The position numbers and the translations under genes were made by a program. DNA of 64,000 nucleotides from Gonapodya sp. JEL0774 (taxonomy: Eukaryota; Monoblepharomycota; Monoblepharidomycetes; Monoblepharidales; Gonapodyaceae): contig JADIIX010000062.1 of NCBI GenBank assembly GCA_027604505.1, positions 63,532-127,531 on the forward strand. The letters are read 5' to 3'. Each line of letters starts with the position of its first letter. Within the stretch, counting starts at the first letter, position 1. This document shows, piece after piece, positions 52,001 through 62,848 of this stretch. The notes below the pieces were generated by a model. It was not told the origin of the DNA. It worked only from the letters and a program-made list of their open reading frames with translations, and did not search any database.

Positions 52001-52360
52001 TGTGGAGACTCTGGGTTTTGTCTGCCTGATGGAACCTGTTCAAACCCAGATTTAGCAACCATTATCACAGAATGGGTGCGTGGAAATAGTGCAGTGGCTA
52101 TACCCATGGCAGTAAGTTGAGATTTCTGAGTGGTATCCCCGTTTCAAGAGCTTAGAATGAACACCCCATAATTTTTTGAGATTGGCATCTTTGTGCTTCT
52201 GATTGGAATCATGTCCTGGGCTCTGAAAAGGCCGAAGTTTTCCAGAAAACAGATAGAGAACCAAATTTTATCTTTAGAGTCCCCAGATCCAGCAACTAAA
52301 ATCACTACAGCTGAACAGACTATCCAAAAAAGTAGAAGAGGTGTGACAATCCTTCTGTAG
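49071..52360 (+). CDS. ADAM-family metalloprotease
   Basis: Thirteen exons join in phase: 49071-49116, 49170-50353, 50430-50518, 50585-50744, 50816-50835, 50894-50996, 51046-51163, 51209-51443, 51504-51628, 51693-51784, 51849-51928, 51985-52111, 52181-52360, about 852 residues. Order: signal peptide (MNTGASLLLALLITS), prodomain, reprolysin-type protease (YMTAVADCTYILAH; GSQVGVAWLNTLC), disintegrin-like domain (CGNGIREGTEQCDCGG; CCTSNCTLKAGALCSP), Cys-rich region, one membrane helix (IGIFVLLIGIMSW) and a short cytosolic tail. The zinc motif HEIGHNFGSIHD is complete, so the enzyme should be active. It is split over three exons, one of only 20 nt (50816-50835). It should be a type I membrane sheddase. 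The 5' ~1 kb is CpG-rich and the rest CpG-poor although the frame is intact. Confidence 0.9.
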
Positions 52361-52948
52361 GGAAAAAAATATATCTACACTGAACTGCTTATTTAAACTT
52401 CTGTTTACAACCACTTAGAGCCCAGGAATGGGCTTTTTCTTAGAAAAACTCTGTAACCCATAAATCTAGTGATAGAAGCCAATACTATCATGAAGAACAT
52501 AGCCTATTAGTTGATCTATCAAGAAAAACTCTCTGTGTGGAGTGATGAGGATTGGTGATGACAGGAGAGTTATTGATGTCTGGGCATACAACAATCAATT
52601 CATTGAAAGATTCTGACACCCCCATGCATCATCACACCATGTGCTAAGCACTGCCAATAGATGTACAGTAAAAAGGCTTATGTACTGAATTTGGAGCTTT
52701 CAAAGTGTTGATGATTATGTGTGTGACAATCCCCACCCACAAAAGTGCACTTTCTGAAATGGGGACTTGCAGGATCACTCAAAAAATTTGGTATATCGTT
52801 GTTCTCTATAATAGCTACTGTATTTTGTCACGTTTTTTACACCCCAACCCTGTAAATAACTCCAACAACCATAAAATCAACCCAAGCTGCACCTGTAAAA
52901 GGATGTAAGGTTACCATAATCTCTTGAGCAATTGGGATAAATGTGTAT

Positions 52949-53659
52949 TCACAATGTTAGCAAATCTAGTCTAGGGTTTCCCCATGAGTCACGTTCAACA
53001 CATTGGGGATAGACAGTTCTAAGGAATACATACATATCCTCTTGCCAGTTTGTCCAAAAATTGAGGGAATACATAGGGAGAAGAATATGTACACCCTCGA
53101 AAATATGCTGGAAGAGTGATGGGTACCTCATAATGAACAGCAGTGTGACACACAAAAATCCACAGCTATGACCATCTCCCTGGTTCCAAAACAGAGTCCA
53201 AACACGATTTCTCGGTGATGGTGCTATTGCTAGCGTGAGAATTTGGTTCAAAGCACTGCAACATGCCTCCAAGTTGGCATCATAATGGTGGGGATCACCA
53301 CTCTTATCCATCACAATAATTTAGCAGTGGAAGTTGTCCTCGTTGACAATGAAAAAGTGATAGTCTCAGAGATCCATTTGTAGCTTCCTCACAAACTTGT
53401 TGCTCATCCGCAAAATGAATTCATCTCTCAAGTGGTTGGGGTTTTGAAATGGAAAGATAACTTGAGAGGAGAAATAGGAGATGGATGGTTGCTTTTGTTG
53501 CCTGTCCCACAGGTCATTAACTGGCAATAGAAACAGATCTAGGATGATGTCACTCCAGATCTGTGTTCCAGTGAGATAAAACACCTCCTCAAGAGCAGTA
53601 CCATCAGGAAACACAATTCTTAAGACAAAATAATGCATGAGTTCAATACTGGTCTTCAA
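52949..53659 (-). pseudogene. Ulp1-like (C48) protease fragment of a transposon
   Basis: Two adjacent minus-strand frames read as one domain interrupted near 53315-53365 by stops. The visible pieces fit the cysteine protease order: a His context (YHFFIVN), an Asp context (IVMDKSGD), and Gln plus the nucleophile in NQGDGHSCGFLCV. Ulp1-type proteases occur in several eukaryotic DNA transposon groups, including Ginger-like elements. The interruption may be an intron or a disabling mutation. It lies downstream of the integrase remnant on the same strand, so the two could belong to one element. Confidence 0.5.
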
Positions 53660-54079
53660 ACATATGCATTGGTGTACCTTCTGAATTCATCCTCAAAGGC
53701 TGCCCTGTCTTGAACCGAAACAGGGACAAGGGAAGTGGCCATGAGGGATTGGAAGTTGATCCAGAGGTGCTATGCCAGTGGCTGTGGCTGTCCAATGGGG
53801 ACACATGAATGCAGCTTTGATCCTTTTGAGGGCTTGGTCAGTGCCTTGGGGTCCAGGACAGCAGAATTTGTTGCTTACAACAGTGTGGAGATTGCTGTGT
53901 CAGTATAGGAAGAGAGATCCAGTATGCACTCTTCAATGTCCTCTATGGGGAACTTAAAATTTGTTCTATATAGCACACAGGGATACTTAGAAGGGAATGA
54001 TGAACTTCCAGAAGTAAGATTGTACATACCTTGGTTCCAAAGTTGATGCAGACAGTGACCATCCAGTCCACTTGACCAG

Positions 54080-55600
54080 TTACATCCTTAACTGGCCAGC
54101 ATCTCCTCTGAATCCCAGAATTGCTCCAACTTCAAACTCCTCTACTCCTCCAGGCACTGCAAGTGTTGTCAGAGCAATGTCATCTGTGGACATAGTTGCT
54201 GCAATGTCCCTGAGGTTTTGCTGGTGGAACCTCCTTGCTGCTTGTGCGCCAGGTACATCATCCAAGTTCTGGCCCTGGTGAATCTGTCGCAACTGGTACA
54301 GGTATTTCTCACAGTGGACTTTGATGATTGTTGCCACGTGAGCCTAGACTGGTCCTGGCTGTTTACAGAGACCCTGAACCACCTTGCAAACAAACACTCA
54401 GCCTCCCACCCTGAGGTGCTGAGGAAGTTGGGCCATTTGACTCAATGACCTACAACAAAGTCAGTATCACCCAGGTAGAAGGTTACAAACCAGGGACTCA
54501 CCTTGCCACCACTTTTGCTCCTGCTGCGACCATGTTTTTGTGAGCATATACAATGAGTTGTTGGTGCTCCTCCTGTGATAATGAAGGCTATTTGGTGCAT
54601 AGAAGCTGGCAGCGGTCCTGCCATAGAGTAGCTTGTCAGGTGTGCACTTGGTTGTTGAGTGGTGCTCATGGTTGTAAGTCAATATGACAGCCTGCAGAAT
54701 GTCCTCTGCATCCTTGAGAGAGCAGTGGTTGGGGTCCAGACCTTTGGTGCGCATTCTGTGCCATACCCTTGCTTTACTGTTTGATGAGCCCTATCAATGG
54801 ATCCTTGATTCTGGGGACGGTAGGGCTGGCCATGGATATGTTCAACTCCAAACTCCTTGTGCATTTTCATGCCGTTTTTAGATTGATTCCTTGCCATTGT
54901 CACTTAGAAATCTACACATAGTCTGTTGGAACAGCAGTGTACAAATTCCTAACAAACATTTTGACGTTCTCTGCAGTGTGTTGACAATAAAGGCCGCCCC
55001 AAAACTTTTTGCTGAAGTGATCAACGGCAAGGAGCATGTTGTGGCTGTGGAGCTTGGTGAAGTCATAGACATAAATCTCTTTAGGATGCATAGTAATGAT
55101 AAGGAGGACCGGCACCGGATTTGGTGCAGCGTGAGATGTGATGCACTGTGAGCATCGAGAGATGAGGGAATGGAAGATGGAATACAGTGTGCCAAGGCAG
55201 ACGCTGGTGGAGCACTTCTCCCAAGTGCGATTGATGCCTGGGTGAGTGCCATGCTCAGAGGACAGGTGGTTGTGACTGTAGAGTTTGAGAAACTGCAAAT
55301 AACAGTTGGTTTGTTTGTTCATCATGTCATTGAAAAATGCAAAAGGAGAAGGTACACACTCACTTCATATACTGAGTGGTGCACAAGTAAAACTTTGACC
55401 ACTGGAGTCAAACTTCAAAGTTAGCAACACAAATGTCAAACCATTGAGTAACATGAATTACCTTGTGTTTGGATAACATGCCAACTCTTGCAATAGAGGC
55501 TGGAAACTGCGTGTACTGAATGTATGTAGCAATCACAGAGTGTTTGATGAAGTATGCCTTCAGTCGGTAGTACTCATCAAAGTTGAGATCAACATTTGCG
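54080..55600 (-). mobile_element. degenerate integrase of a Ginger-like or Ty3-like element
   Basis: Minus-strand frames, broken by frameshifts, read in order as an integrase: a His-His/Cys-Cys zinc region (HGTHPGINRTW ... RCSQC), the first core Asp (VYDFTKL ... LLAVDHFSK), the second in SDNGKE, then QPYRPQNQGSIDRAHQTVKQ and a C-terminal YNHEHHSTTKCTPDKLLYGR. The residue normally Glu in 'GxVERxH' reads Asp (SIDRAH), which would impair a DDE enzyme. No reverse transcriptase, protease or gag was found nearby, while a Ulp1-like protease lies next to it. This favours a Ginger-type DNA transposon over an LTR element, but termini were not identified. Confidence 0.6.
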
Positions 55601-55735
55601 GCGGGATGTCAGAATACAGGTGCCCTCTCATGTGTGCAACTTAGTATATTACACACCGGCACACTCATCTAGTATACACTTATAGTAAAAACAACACCAC
55701 GCAACACCACACAACCTCACACATATCCAATACTC
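55597..55735 (-). mobile_element. probable copia-type LTR remnant
   Basis: Next to the RNase H tail (55752-55970) there is a polypurine-like AGGGGGAGT on the minus strand, followed by about 139 bp that may be the 3' LTR. The LTR would end in ...CGCA at 55597. Its start reads TA rather than TG, consistent with decay. No matching 5' LTR was found in the window. Confidence 0.35.
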
Positions 55736-55751
55736 CCCCTGATCATTTACT

Positions 55752-55970
55752 TCATGATCCACTTTGAATGTTGACCATCCCAATTTCCGCCCTGCACTTC
55801 TTAAAGGTTTCCTTAAGTAAGAACTTAGGTAATAAATCAGCAGTGTTCTTCAACAGGTTTTGAATCCAAAGTCTGATTTCATTCTGTATGTTTGAGACAA
55901 TTGTGAACGCTGCTCCATTCAAAAGTCTGTATCCAGTTTGCTTCTCTACATGTGACCCCAAGGAGGTCAC
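55752..55970 (-). pseudogene. C-terminal fragment of a Ty1/copia polyprotein
   Basis: The translated end (NTADLLPKFLLKETF ... CRAEIGMVNIQSGS) matches the closing part of copia RNase H, where 'ADixTKpL' and 'lGmv' are conserved. Only about 70 residues remain; the upstream polymerase is absent. Confidence 0.5.
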
Positions 55971-58423
55971 GTCCGGAAGTCAGAGGAATCTGGAACAGAA
56001 TGTATAAATGTAGAAACAAACAATACACAGCGCTGACGTTCCTTCCTGGAATAGAAGCGCTACGAGTCAAACCTAAAGAACTACTCCTGCTGGTCTACAA
56101 CACCCCATGCAGCAGCTGCACCACAAACAAACCCCTAAGACAACAATGACCGTTCATCATCTAACTAACCCAACTCTGATCTAGCGGTAAGCCTAGCACG
56201 TCACCAAAGGTGACATCTACATATCTGAGAGGTGACAGTTCATCACAATTCCGCCATTTTCTCACCCTGTGATGTGACTTCTCTTGACAAGGCACATCAC
56301 AATATTTGGTGGCACTTCAGATCTGCCCCTGATGATGAACACATCCTACTAAAAGTACTCTGCTTTGTGCTTTGACATCAGATCCACTAGCTTGTGCACA
56401 GTTCATCTGTGAAGTAACAATTGTGCTGTCAAAGGGGTCCAACAAATGCCACATGGCAACTTCATAGTTGGAATAATTTGATGTTTCATCAAGAAAGCAT
56501 TGCAAAGTCTCTGTATTCACACTCAAAACATGTGATAACAGCTCATTCTGGTTTGCTTTGTCTTTCTGCTGTATCATTATTGAATGCACCTGCATGATAG
56601 TTTCAAAGCTCACACATTTGCTTTGGCTTGCAATTGCTCCTCCAATTCCCATTCTCATGTGCTTTTGTGGCTCTGGCGGTTCAATCACTTGGGGCTTCAA
56701 ATGCCAAAACATATTCTCCCCAGTGATGAGATAAAGTTCCAATCATCTCAAATTATCTCCAAAACTCTCTATTTTCTGGAGATTTGACTCCATTCTGTGA
56801 CACATCAATTCACTTTGAGAATTGCATGAGGAGTCAGAAATTAGCAATAATAGACTGTGCAGCACAATATTGAGACTTGAATCTGAAAAGTGGAGAATCC
56901 CAAACAACAACCACAAAAACATAGTAGAAAGTGAATATGAGCCAATTTACTGATCTGAGTTTAGCTCAATCAAGATTGTGCTTTTGATGTTTGAGTGAAA
57001 CTTTGTGAACGTAATTGTTTCATAAATTTTAGCTGCTGCTTTAATGGGCATAACAGTTGCGGCGTTTTTTGTCTTCAAACACTCGCAAGACTGATCCTCA
57101 GAATGATTGATCAAATACTCATTCCTGCATGTCACATTGAATGTACAAAGCTGCTTGTTGGAGTAAAAGCTTCTCAAAGCAATGTTTTGTGTCATTCCAA
57201 TTCCCACTCTGGGGGGAAGGCCCTTGGGGCAGATTCTGCGGATTTTTAGAGTGTATTTTCTGATAATGCTCTCACCCCTTCAATAACGCCCCAGCGTTGA
57301 ACAGACTGCCTGTAGTTTTAGGGGTCAATCTTGGGAGGTGTGACCAGGCCCACTCCATTACAAAGGGGGCCCAATCACCACTTACAAGATCGTATAAGAT
57401 AAATACCCAAAACCCCATCGATTTCAACCATCGCTCCCATGGAAGGAAACATTCAGCAACTCATCAATTGTTACTGCCTCCCCAGCAATCGCCAAATTGC
57501 CCTGAAGGATATCTGCCCAGACCATGGGAAGTTTGAGCAAGATCAGGAATGCTATGAGACAGGCATCAAGGAGCTCATGCAAGCGTTTGATAAGCTGTTC
57601 ATTTCGATTGTTCTCAGGATTAGCCTATTCCAGGACCACCAATGCCAAGCTGGGCTGGCTCCCAACAAGCGTTGTGATCCTCATCAAGCTGGGAAACGGA
57701 CTTTACAGCATTGTTGACAGAATTGTCGCCTTCTTGTGATCATCTGCCTCAAGGAGCTGGGCGAGGATATAGAATCTCTTCCAGGTCTTCTGGAGGGACA
57801 ATGACTGTCACTGTGATTGTTCTAAGGGTAAGTCTTCGATAACTTTCCCAACTCAAGTCTTGACATTGTGGACAGTGAACAAGGAGTGATGGCCATTTCA
57901 ATGATTTTCAGTCATGCTGTCTCAGTTTTGGGTGGGCCAGAAGCTACATAGCACAGCCACAGGCCCAACTTCTTGTGAGCAGACTATACATGGGACGATC
58001 AATAATTTAGATTGATTACGCAACTGCATGCTGTCATTATTACACCAATTTATTCAAAAATCAAGGAAAGCATGCTCAACACAAATGCTTCCTCAGTTTG
58101 CTGTGTTAATAACTTTTCTAGAAGTACCCATGCGCTTTCTGGAAGCTTGGTTTCCCCTCAATGCTGGAAGAGAGCAATAATTGAGTGCTGCACTAAAAAT
58201 TCACAATGTAATTAAACACACACCAAGATTGCGGGCTCTTTCATGATTTGATTGAACATTTCGAAAATGTTGGAGGAGATCCTGCCAGGATACAAAATTC
58301 TCTGAGATTGGACCTGAAGGCACACTAGAGGATCTATTTGATAGTGTTGTGGAGTTACTGTTCGCTCAAAAAAGAACGACTTAGCTCATTTGTGAATTCT
58401 CAAAGCAGGCATTTGTAGATTGC

Positions 58424-61400
58424 TTACATCATATCAGATCTGCTGCGCAAGAACTGAGAACCTGCTGAAGAGGGCCCAGTTTGGCCACTTCTTAGGGGTG
58501 GTGCCTGTGTCTGATGGTGAGTGGATAACATAACCATGCTACCAACACTGTTTAAGCGATTTCGGAGTGTTGCAAAAGCTGATGATTGTGGTAGGAGCAT
58601 CAAGATTCCATAAAGGCATTTGAACAGAAAAGGATACTGGTCAGGTTCCAGCAACTGCATTCTCAGGTCTATTGATTCAAAGCAATGTGTAGGAATGTTG
58701 ATTTCAAACCAAATAAACACAAGGATTGGCACTTACAAGTGAACACAGGGGATTCTAGGAGCTGCACTAATTTATCTACTTGTATTAACAAGTTGACTGT
58801 AATCTCTAAATCTGCACTGAAAACACACCATGGTAAGTTGGGAGACATCACATGCTAACATCACAATTGTGGTAGGCTCTCACAAAGTTGCCAGCAAATT
58901 GGAGGCATGCTCATAAGCTTGTGCTAGAAGACACAGTGCAAATGTTGCAACAGGGTTGTGACACCAGCTTCTATACAGAGCGACAAACAAGGCTGGACCA
59001 CTATTTGGTGTTCGTTCTGTTTTCATTCCTTTTGAGGAAACCTCAAGGTTATGAAGTGGATCTAATGACTTCAGTCTTCTTCTGAGATCTGCAAGCTCAG
59101 GTGCAGTTATGAGTATAATATTCAAATTTTGGACCATAGTAGAAGCAAAATCTAAGTCCTTATTTCCAGCACTTGCATTAACACAAATGAAGGTGCAAAA
59201 TCAAAGCAACATACCTCATCTTGCTCAAGAATTTCAGCCATACAGCAATAGATTCGCTCTGGCTCTAGGCTTAAACACAACTGTCGAACAATCAAGCTCC
59301 CACGGGTTTCAAGAAGCCTTCTATCAGTCATAAACAAGTTCAAGAGATGCCTGATGAATCTGATGAAATATTCATCACTGGGATCAGTAGAGGCATGCTC
59401 TGCAATCTGGGCTAAGAGCTGAAGATCCCTTTTGACTACTTCTTCCGATACGTCACTGAGCATGTTCAAAAGAGTAAGTGGAATCTCTGGTGCTGAGGAT
59501 ATCACCTTGCAAAAGCAACAAAACGATAAGGAGACACATCAAAGGAATGACTGAACTCACTCACATTCCTGGGTGCTTTCTTATGAAGCATTGTCATCCA
59601 TTTAATAGCAGCTACTCGAGTCTCCTCATGACTGTTGACCAATTGAGCAGTCAGGGCATGCATAATAGATTGATAATCAATAGGATCTGCTTTCCCAAGG
59701 TCCTTAGCTGCGTCCTTCTTTGATTTGTGGCCTGATAGATCCAAACTCAAAACAAGATTGTACAGGTTTGAGTTGGTACTCTGGGCAACTACACTAATAC
59801 TTGAGTTTGAGTGTGCAAGACATGGAAGAACTGAACCAACTAAGACAGGAATGTACGGTGTCAAGGATTTGCCAGATAAAGTAATGAACTCATTGATCCA
59901 ATGCATGGCAGTTTGTTGCATTTGGTCATCTGCAGAATTCAGTAAAAGCAAATTAGTAATCGTTATTCTTGAAAGGAAACAGCTGCTCCCTCATTACCTG
60001 AACTTGTAAGATGTGGACTTAAAATTTCCACCATGCGAGAATAGTGCAGAGTAACACCCTGTCCTGGCTCATACCCTTTTGACCCAAAGGACCCATCACT
60101 CTCCTCTTGCTCATGATCTCCATCCTGCTCTCCTTCTCTTTCAATGTATGAATCACCTTCCAGCAGCTTCCTTTCCACAAATTCATCATCTGATTCCCTC
60201 CGATACCTCAAATCTGTAAGATAATCCACAAACCACAGTTTAAAAATCAAGAGTGGCAGATGGCGTTTTGTGTAGAGAAGAAACCTCACCAGTATTTGCT
60301 TTTGAGAGGGACATTGCAGAATTTCTTAATTTACCAACGTCTTGGCTTGGTTGTGGTTTGACCATTGTGCCTGGTGATGTTACTGACAATTTGTTTTGTT
60401 CCTGTCCCTTTTCCCTGTCTTGAATGCCCTTCAGTGTGGGAGCTTTGGATTTCCTTTTATGCAAATCCTCAACACGCTTTATCTCTTTCAGAAATTCACC
60501 CAGGATGTTCAAGGTCAATGTCCGCACATCAGGATTTGGGTCTGAGAGGTAACTGAAAAGTCCATCAAGAAACTCAGGAAGGAATGCAATGAGCTCAAGT
60601 TCAGGAATTGAGTCAAGCAATTGAATCCACAGCACCAGGAATGTGCGGGTAAATGGGTTCAATGTTTGAATCCTCTCACGAAGGAGAGGAATGAATTGAG
60701 TAAGTGAAAAGGTAAATGTTCGTGGCATTACAGGTGGAACCGTGGTCATATCAAGTGGATTGTCAGAGTTGATAACTGTGAGAGCATCAGTGTTTGCCGC
60801 ATCCACCGAGTCTTCTCCATTTAGCGCTCCTGAGGCATAGTTTGACTGTTCAGATACAATATCCTTCAGCAATCTATCAAGCAGCTCTGCACCAGTTTTC
60901 ACAGAGGGCTCAGAGTCTGCAGCAAGCTTCCGACACCGAAAAGGTCTCAACGGAAACACGGCGCGAAGAGACACACACACCTGACCGTACCTTACTTAAA
61001 ATGTCAAAAAGCTCGTTGAAATAACGCAATATGTCTCCACGTGCAACTTTTGCAATGTTGTACATGCTTTCACAAGCATAGTATCGCACGCGATTATCCT
61101 GATCATTGAAACAAGCAAGCACTGGAGGCATGATGTCGGCGAGGTAGCTCACCAGGTCCTACACTCAGTTCAACAGAATCACTTCAGTCGATGACAAAGC
61201 GAAAAATGCTTATCACTCAGAGAACTGATAACGCACCGGTCCAAGGGCTATTGCAGCACCCGCAAGACCAATCAGACCGCCATTTCTCGCATTCGGCATC
61301 TGAAAGTTGTAGGTGAAATCGTTCACCAGGGATTGAATGATGTTGTAGATTCGTGAGTCATCCTTGTTCGTTTGAGCCTCGCGGACGAGCCTGGCATGCA

Positions 61401-61682
61401 GACAGTCAAAAATAATAGATATCACAGATACGTGAGTGCCGCTCACTTTTCCACATCAAGTGCTGCCCCCTTGCGTTTTTCATAGCTGCACAATTAGTAT
61501 TTCGGAATGTTAAACGATCGGGTGATCGAAACATGGAGTAGTGACACAAGATTCGAGACTCACAGCTTGTCCTGGAGTCCCTTCGTGATTCTGTCATTCA
61601 AAGCCGGCGAATTGGACGAAGGAGTCGCTGCCGATATGGCAAGCGAGGATATCGATCCGGGACGAGTGGCAGCGGACGCCAT
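58424..61682 (-). CDS. VAC14: VAC14, scaffold of the PIKfyve/Fab1 complex
   Basis: Eleven exons join in phase: 61564-61682, 61447-61485, 61237-61390, 60991-61158, 60290-60926, 59998-60213, 59565-59929, 59215-59505, 58884-59158, 58737-58816, 58424-58668, giving 862 residues (human VAC14 is 782). Landmarks: N-terminal [68 protein letters not shown]-type repeat; [27 protein letters not shown]; the C-terminal [27 protein letters not shown]; and [20 protein letters not shown]14 is a HEAT-repeat scaffold that holds Fab1/PIKfyve and Fig4 on vacuole or endosome membranes for PI(3,5)P2 synthesis. An acidic insertion lies at about residues 430-500. The 5' exons are CpG-rich and the remainder CpG-poor. 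Confidence 0.95.
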
Positions 61683-62848
61683 TAACAGAATGTGCAACTA
61701 ACTCCAGCTGTTTTTGGGCAGGTGAACGAGGCCACATGACATGACTTCACAGATTGCACAAAATTTTGCGATAAGACACGGGAAAACCCCTCGTTGACAA
61801 TCACTTGCACGTGACGTGCAAATGTTTGTCGTTGCTTCTCGCAACTTCCGTCGACAGTGTGGATACCAAGCGATGCATAGATGATCGATGGTGCGTCTTC
61901 ACTCCGCATGGCATTTACAACACTCCATCCGCTTCATCCTTCCAGTTTCACTTCTTTTCTCCTCCTAGATATATGCCGTTTTCGACCTCTTTTATCTCCG
62001 CTTTGGCTGCCCGAATGGTGTGACCATGCTCCACAGGCGCTTCCACCACCGGCAAGTTGTGTACCTGGCTTGCAAGGCATCTGGCATGACTGTCGTCATC
62101 GCCATCCATTTTGCCCATGCAGCCCTCATTTTTAGTAATCGACTTCCGGCATGGCACTTTTTACTGCATGAGGGTGTTATCATTGATGGTTGTGCTCTCT
62201 CTCGCAAAAGTTCGCTTGATGAGGGCGCAGGGAGTTTACTACGGTAGTGCTTTTTAGACTGCTCATGTCGCCAGATTGCGATTAGAGAGCGGTTGCCTTT
62301 TCCCTTGAGTGGTGGTAGTGGTAGGAAAGGTCAAGTGGTAAGAGTCATGACATTTCCTCCTTGTCTTCGGCAATATTGCATGCCACCAATCTTCTCACTA
62401 TGACTCCAGGCCGCGCTACATTCCGCATTCTGACGACTAGGGCGTATCGCCGCAATATCCTGCGGATTCCTCTCTCTACTCATCTTCCCCGTTCTCAAAC
62501 TCCATCAAAAATCTTCCTCATGGCCCAACCACTGCAATCGAACCCTATCACACTTCTCGACCGTACAGCACGTGCTCGAAACTCGTGCAACCGAAGTTGC
62601 GCTGTCAGAAGGGAGAATCTTCTCCTTGATCAGCTCAACTCGGGTGTGGGCATGAGTAGCAAACGGCATGAAATGTCGTGAACGTCGGTCCTTCAATTGT
62701 CTGGTTTCGTGAGTTCCAGTGAATGAAATATTAGTATTCGTATGATACATAAGTAGATGTGATGAAAGGTATTTTTATGTGCGGCATAAACAGGGGGAAA
62801 CAGGGTGACGGCGATTCTGTACTCAACATAGCTTGATCATAACAACGA
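61683..62848. promoter_or_regulatory. divergent intergenic region (VAC14 / CYFIP)
   Basis: About 1.2 kb between two divergent start codons; CpG-rich like the 5' ends of both genes. Several short open frames exist (for example 62361-62681 plus, 62505-62750 minus), but none joins into a recognisable protein. A small unrecognised gene cannot be excluded. Otherwise the region is best read as a shared promoter. Confidence 0.4.

Larger units (their letters stand above)
52361..58423. other. gene-poor, CpG-poor region with degenerate transposons
   Basis: About 6 kb between the ADAM and VAC14 3' ends. It holds the transposon remains listed separately. Outside those, 52361-52948 and 55971-58423 show only short open frames. 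Two minus-strand frames (56317-56742, 56947-57207) and one plus-strand frame (57439-57717) have no recognisable family and may be decayed repeats. CpG is rare almost throughout, except for small patches near 56000-56200 and 57340-57500. Confidence 0.5.

Noticed and set aside
54080-55600. Complete LTR retrotransposon of Ty3/gypsy type
   Set aside because: Only integrase blocks were found; no reverse transcriptase, RNase H, protease, gag or flanking LTRs accompany them.
62361-62681. Possible small gene between VAC14 and CYFIP
   Set aside because: The frame starts with poor context, shows no domain and overlaps equally open frames on the other strand; left as unassigned intergenic DNA.
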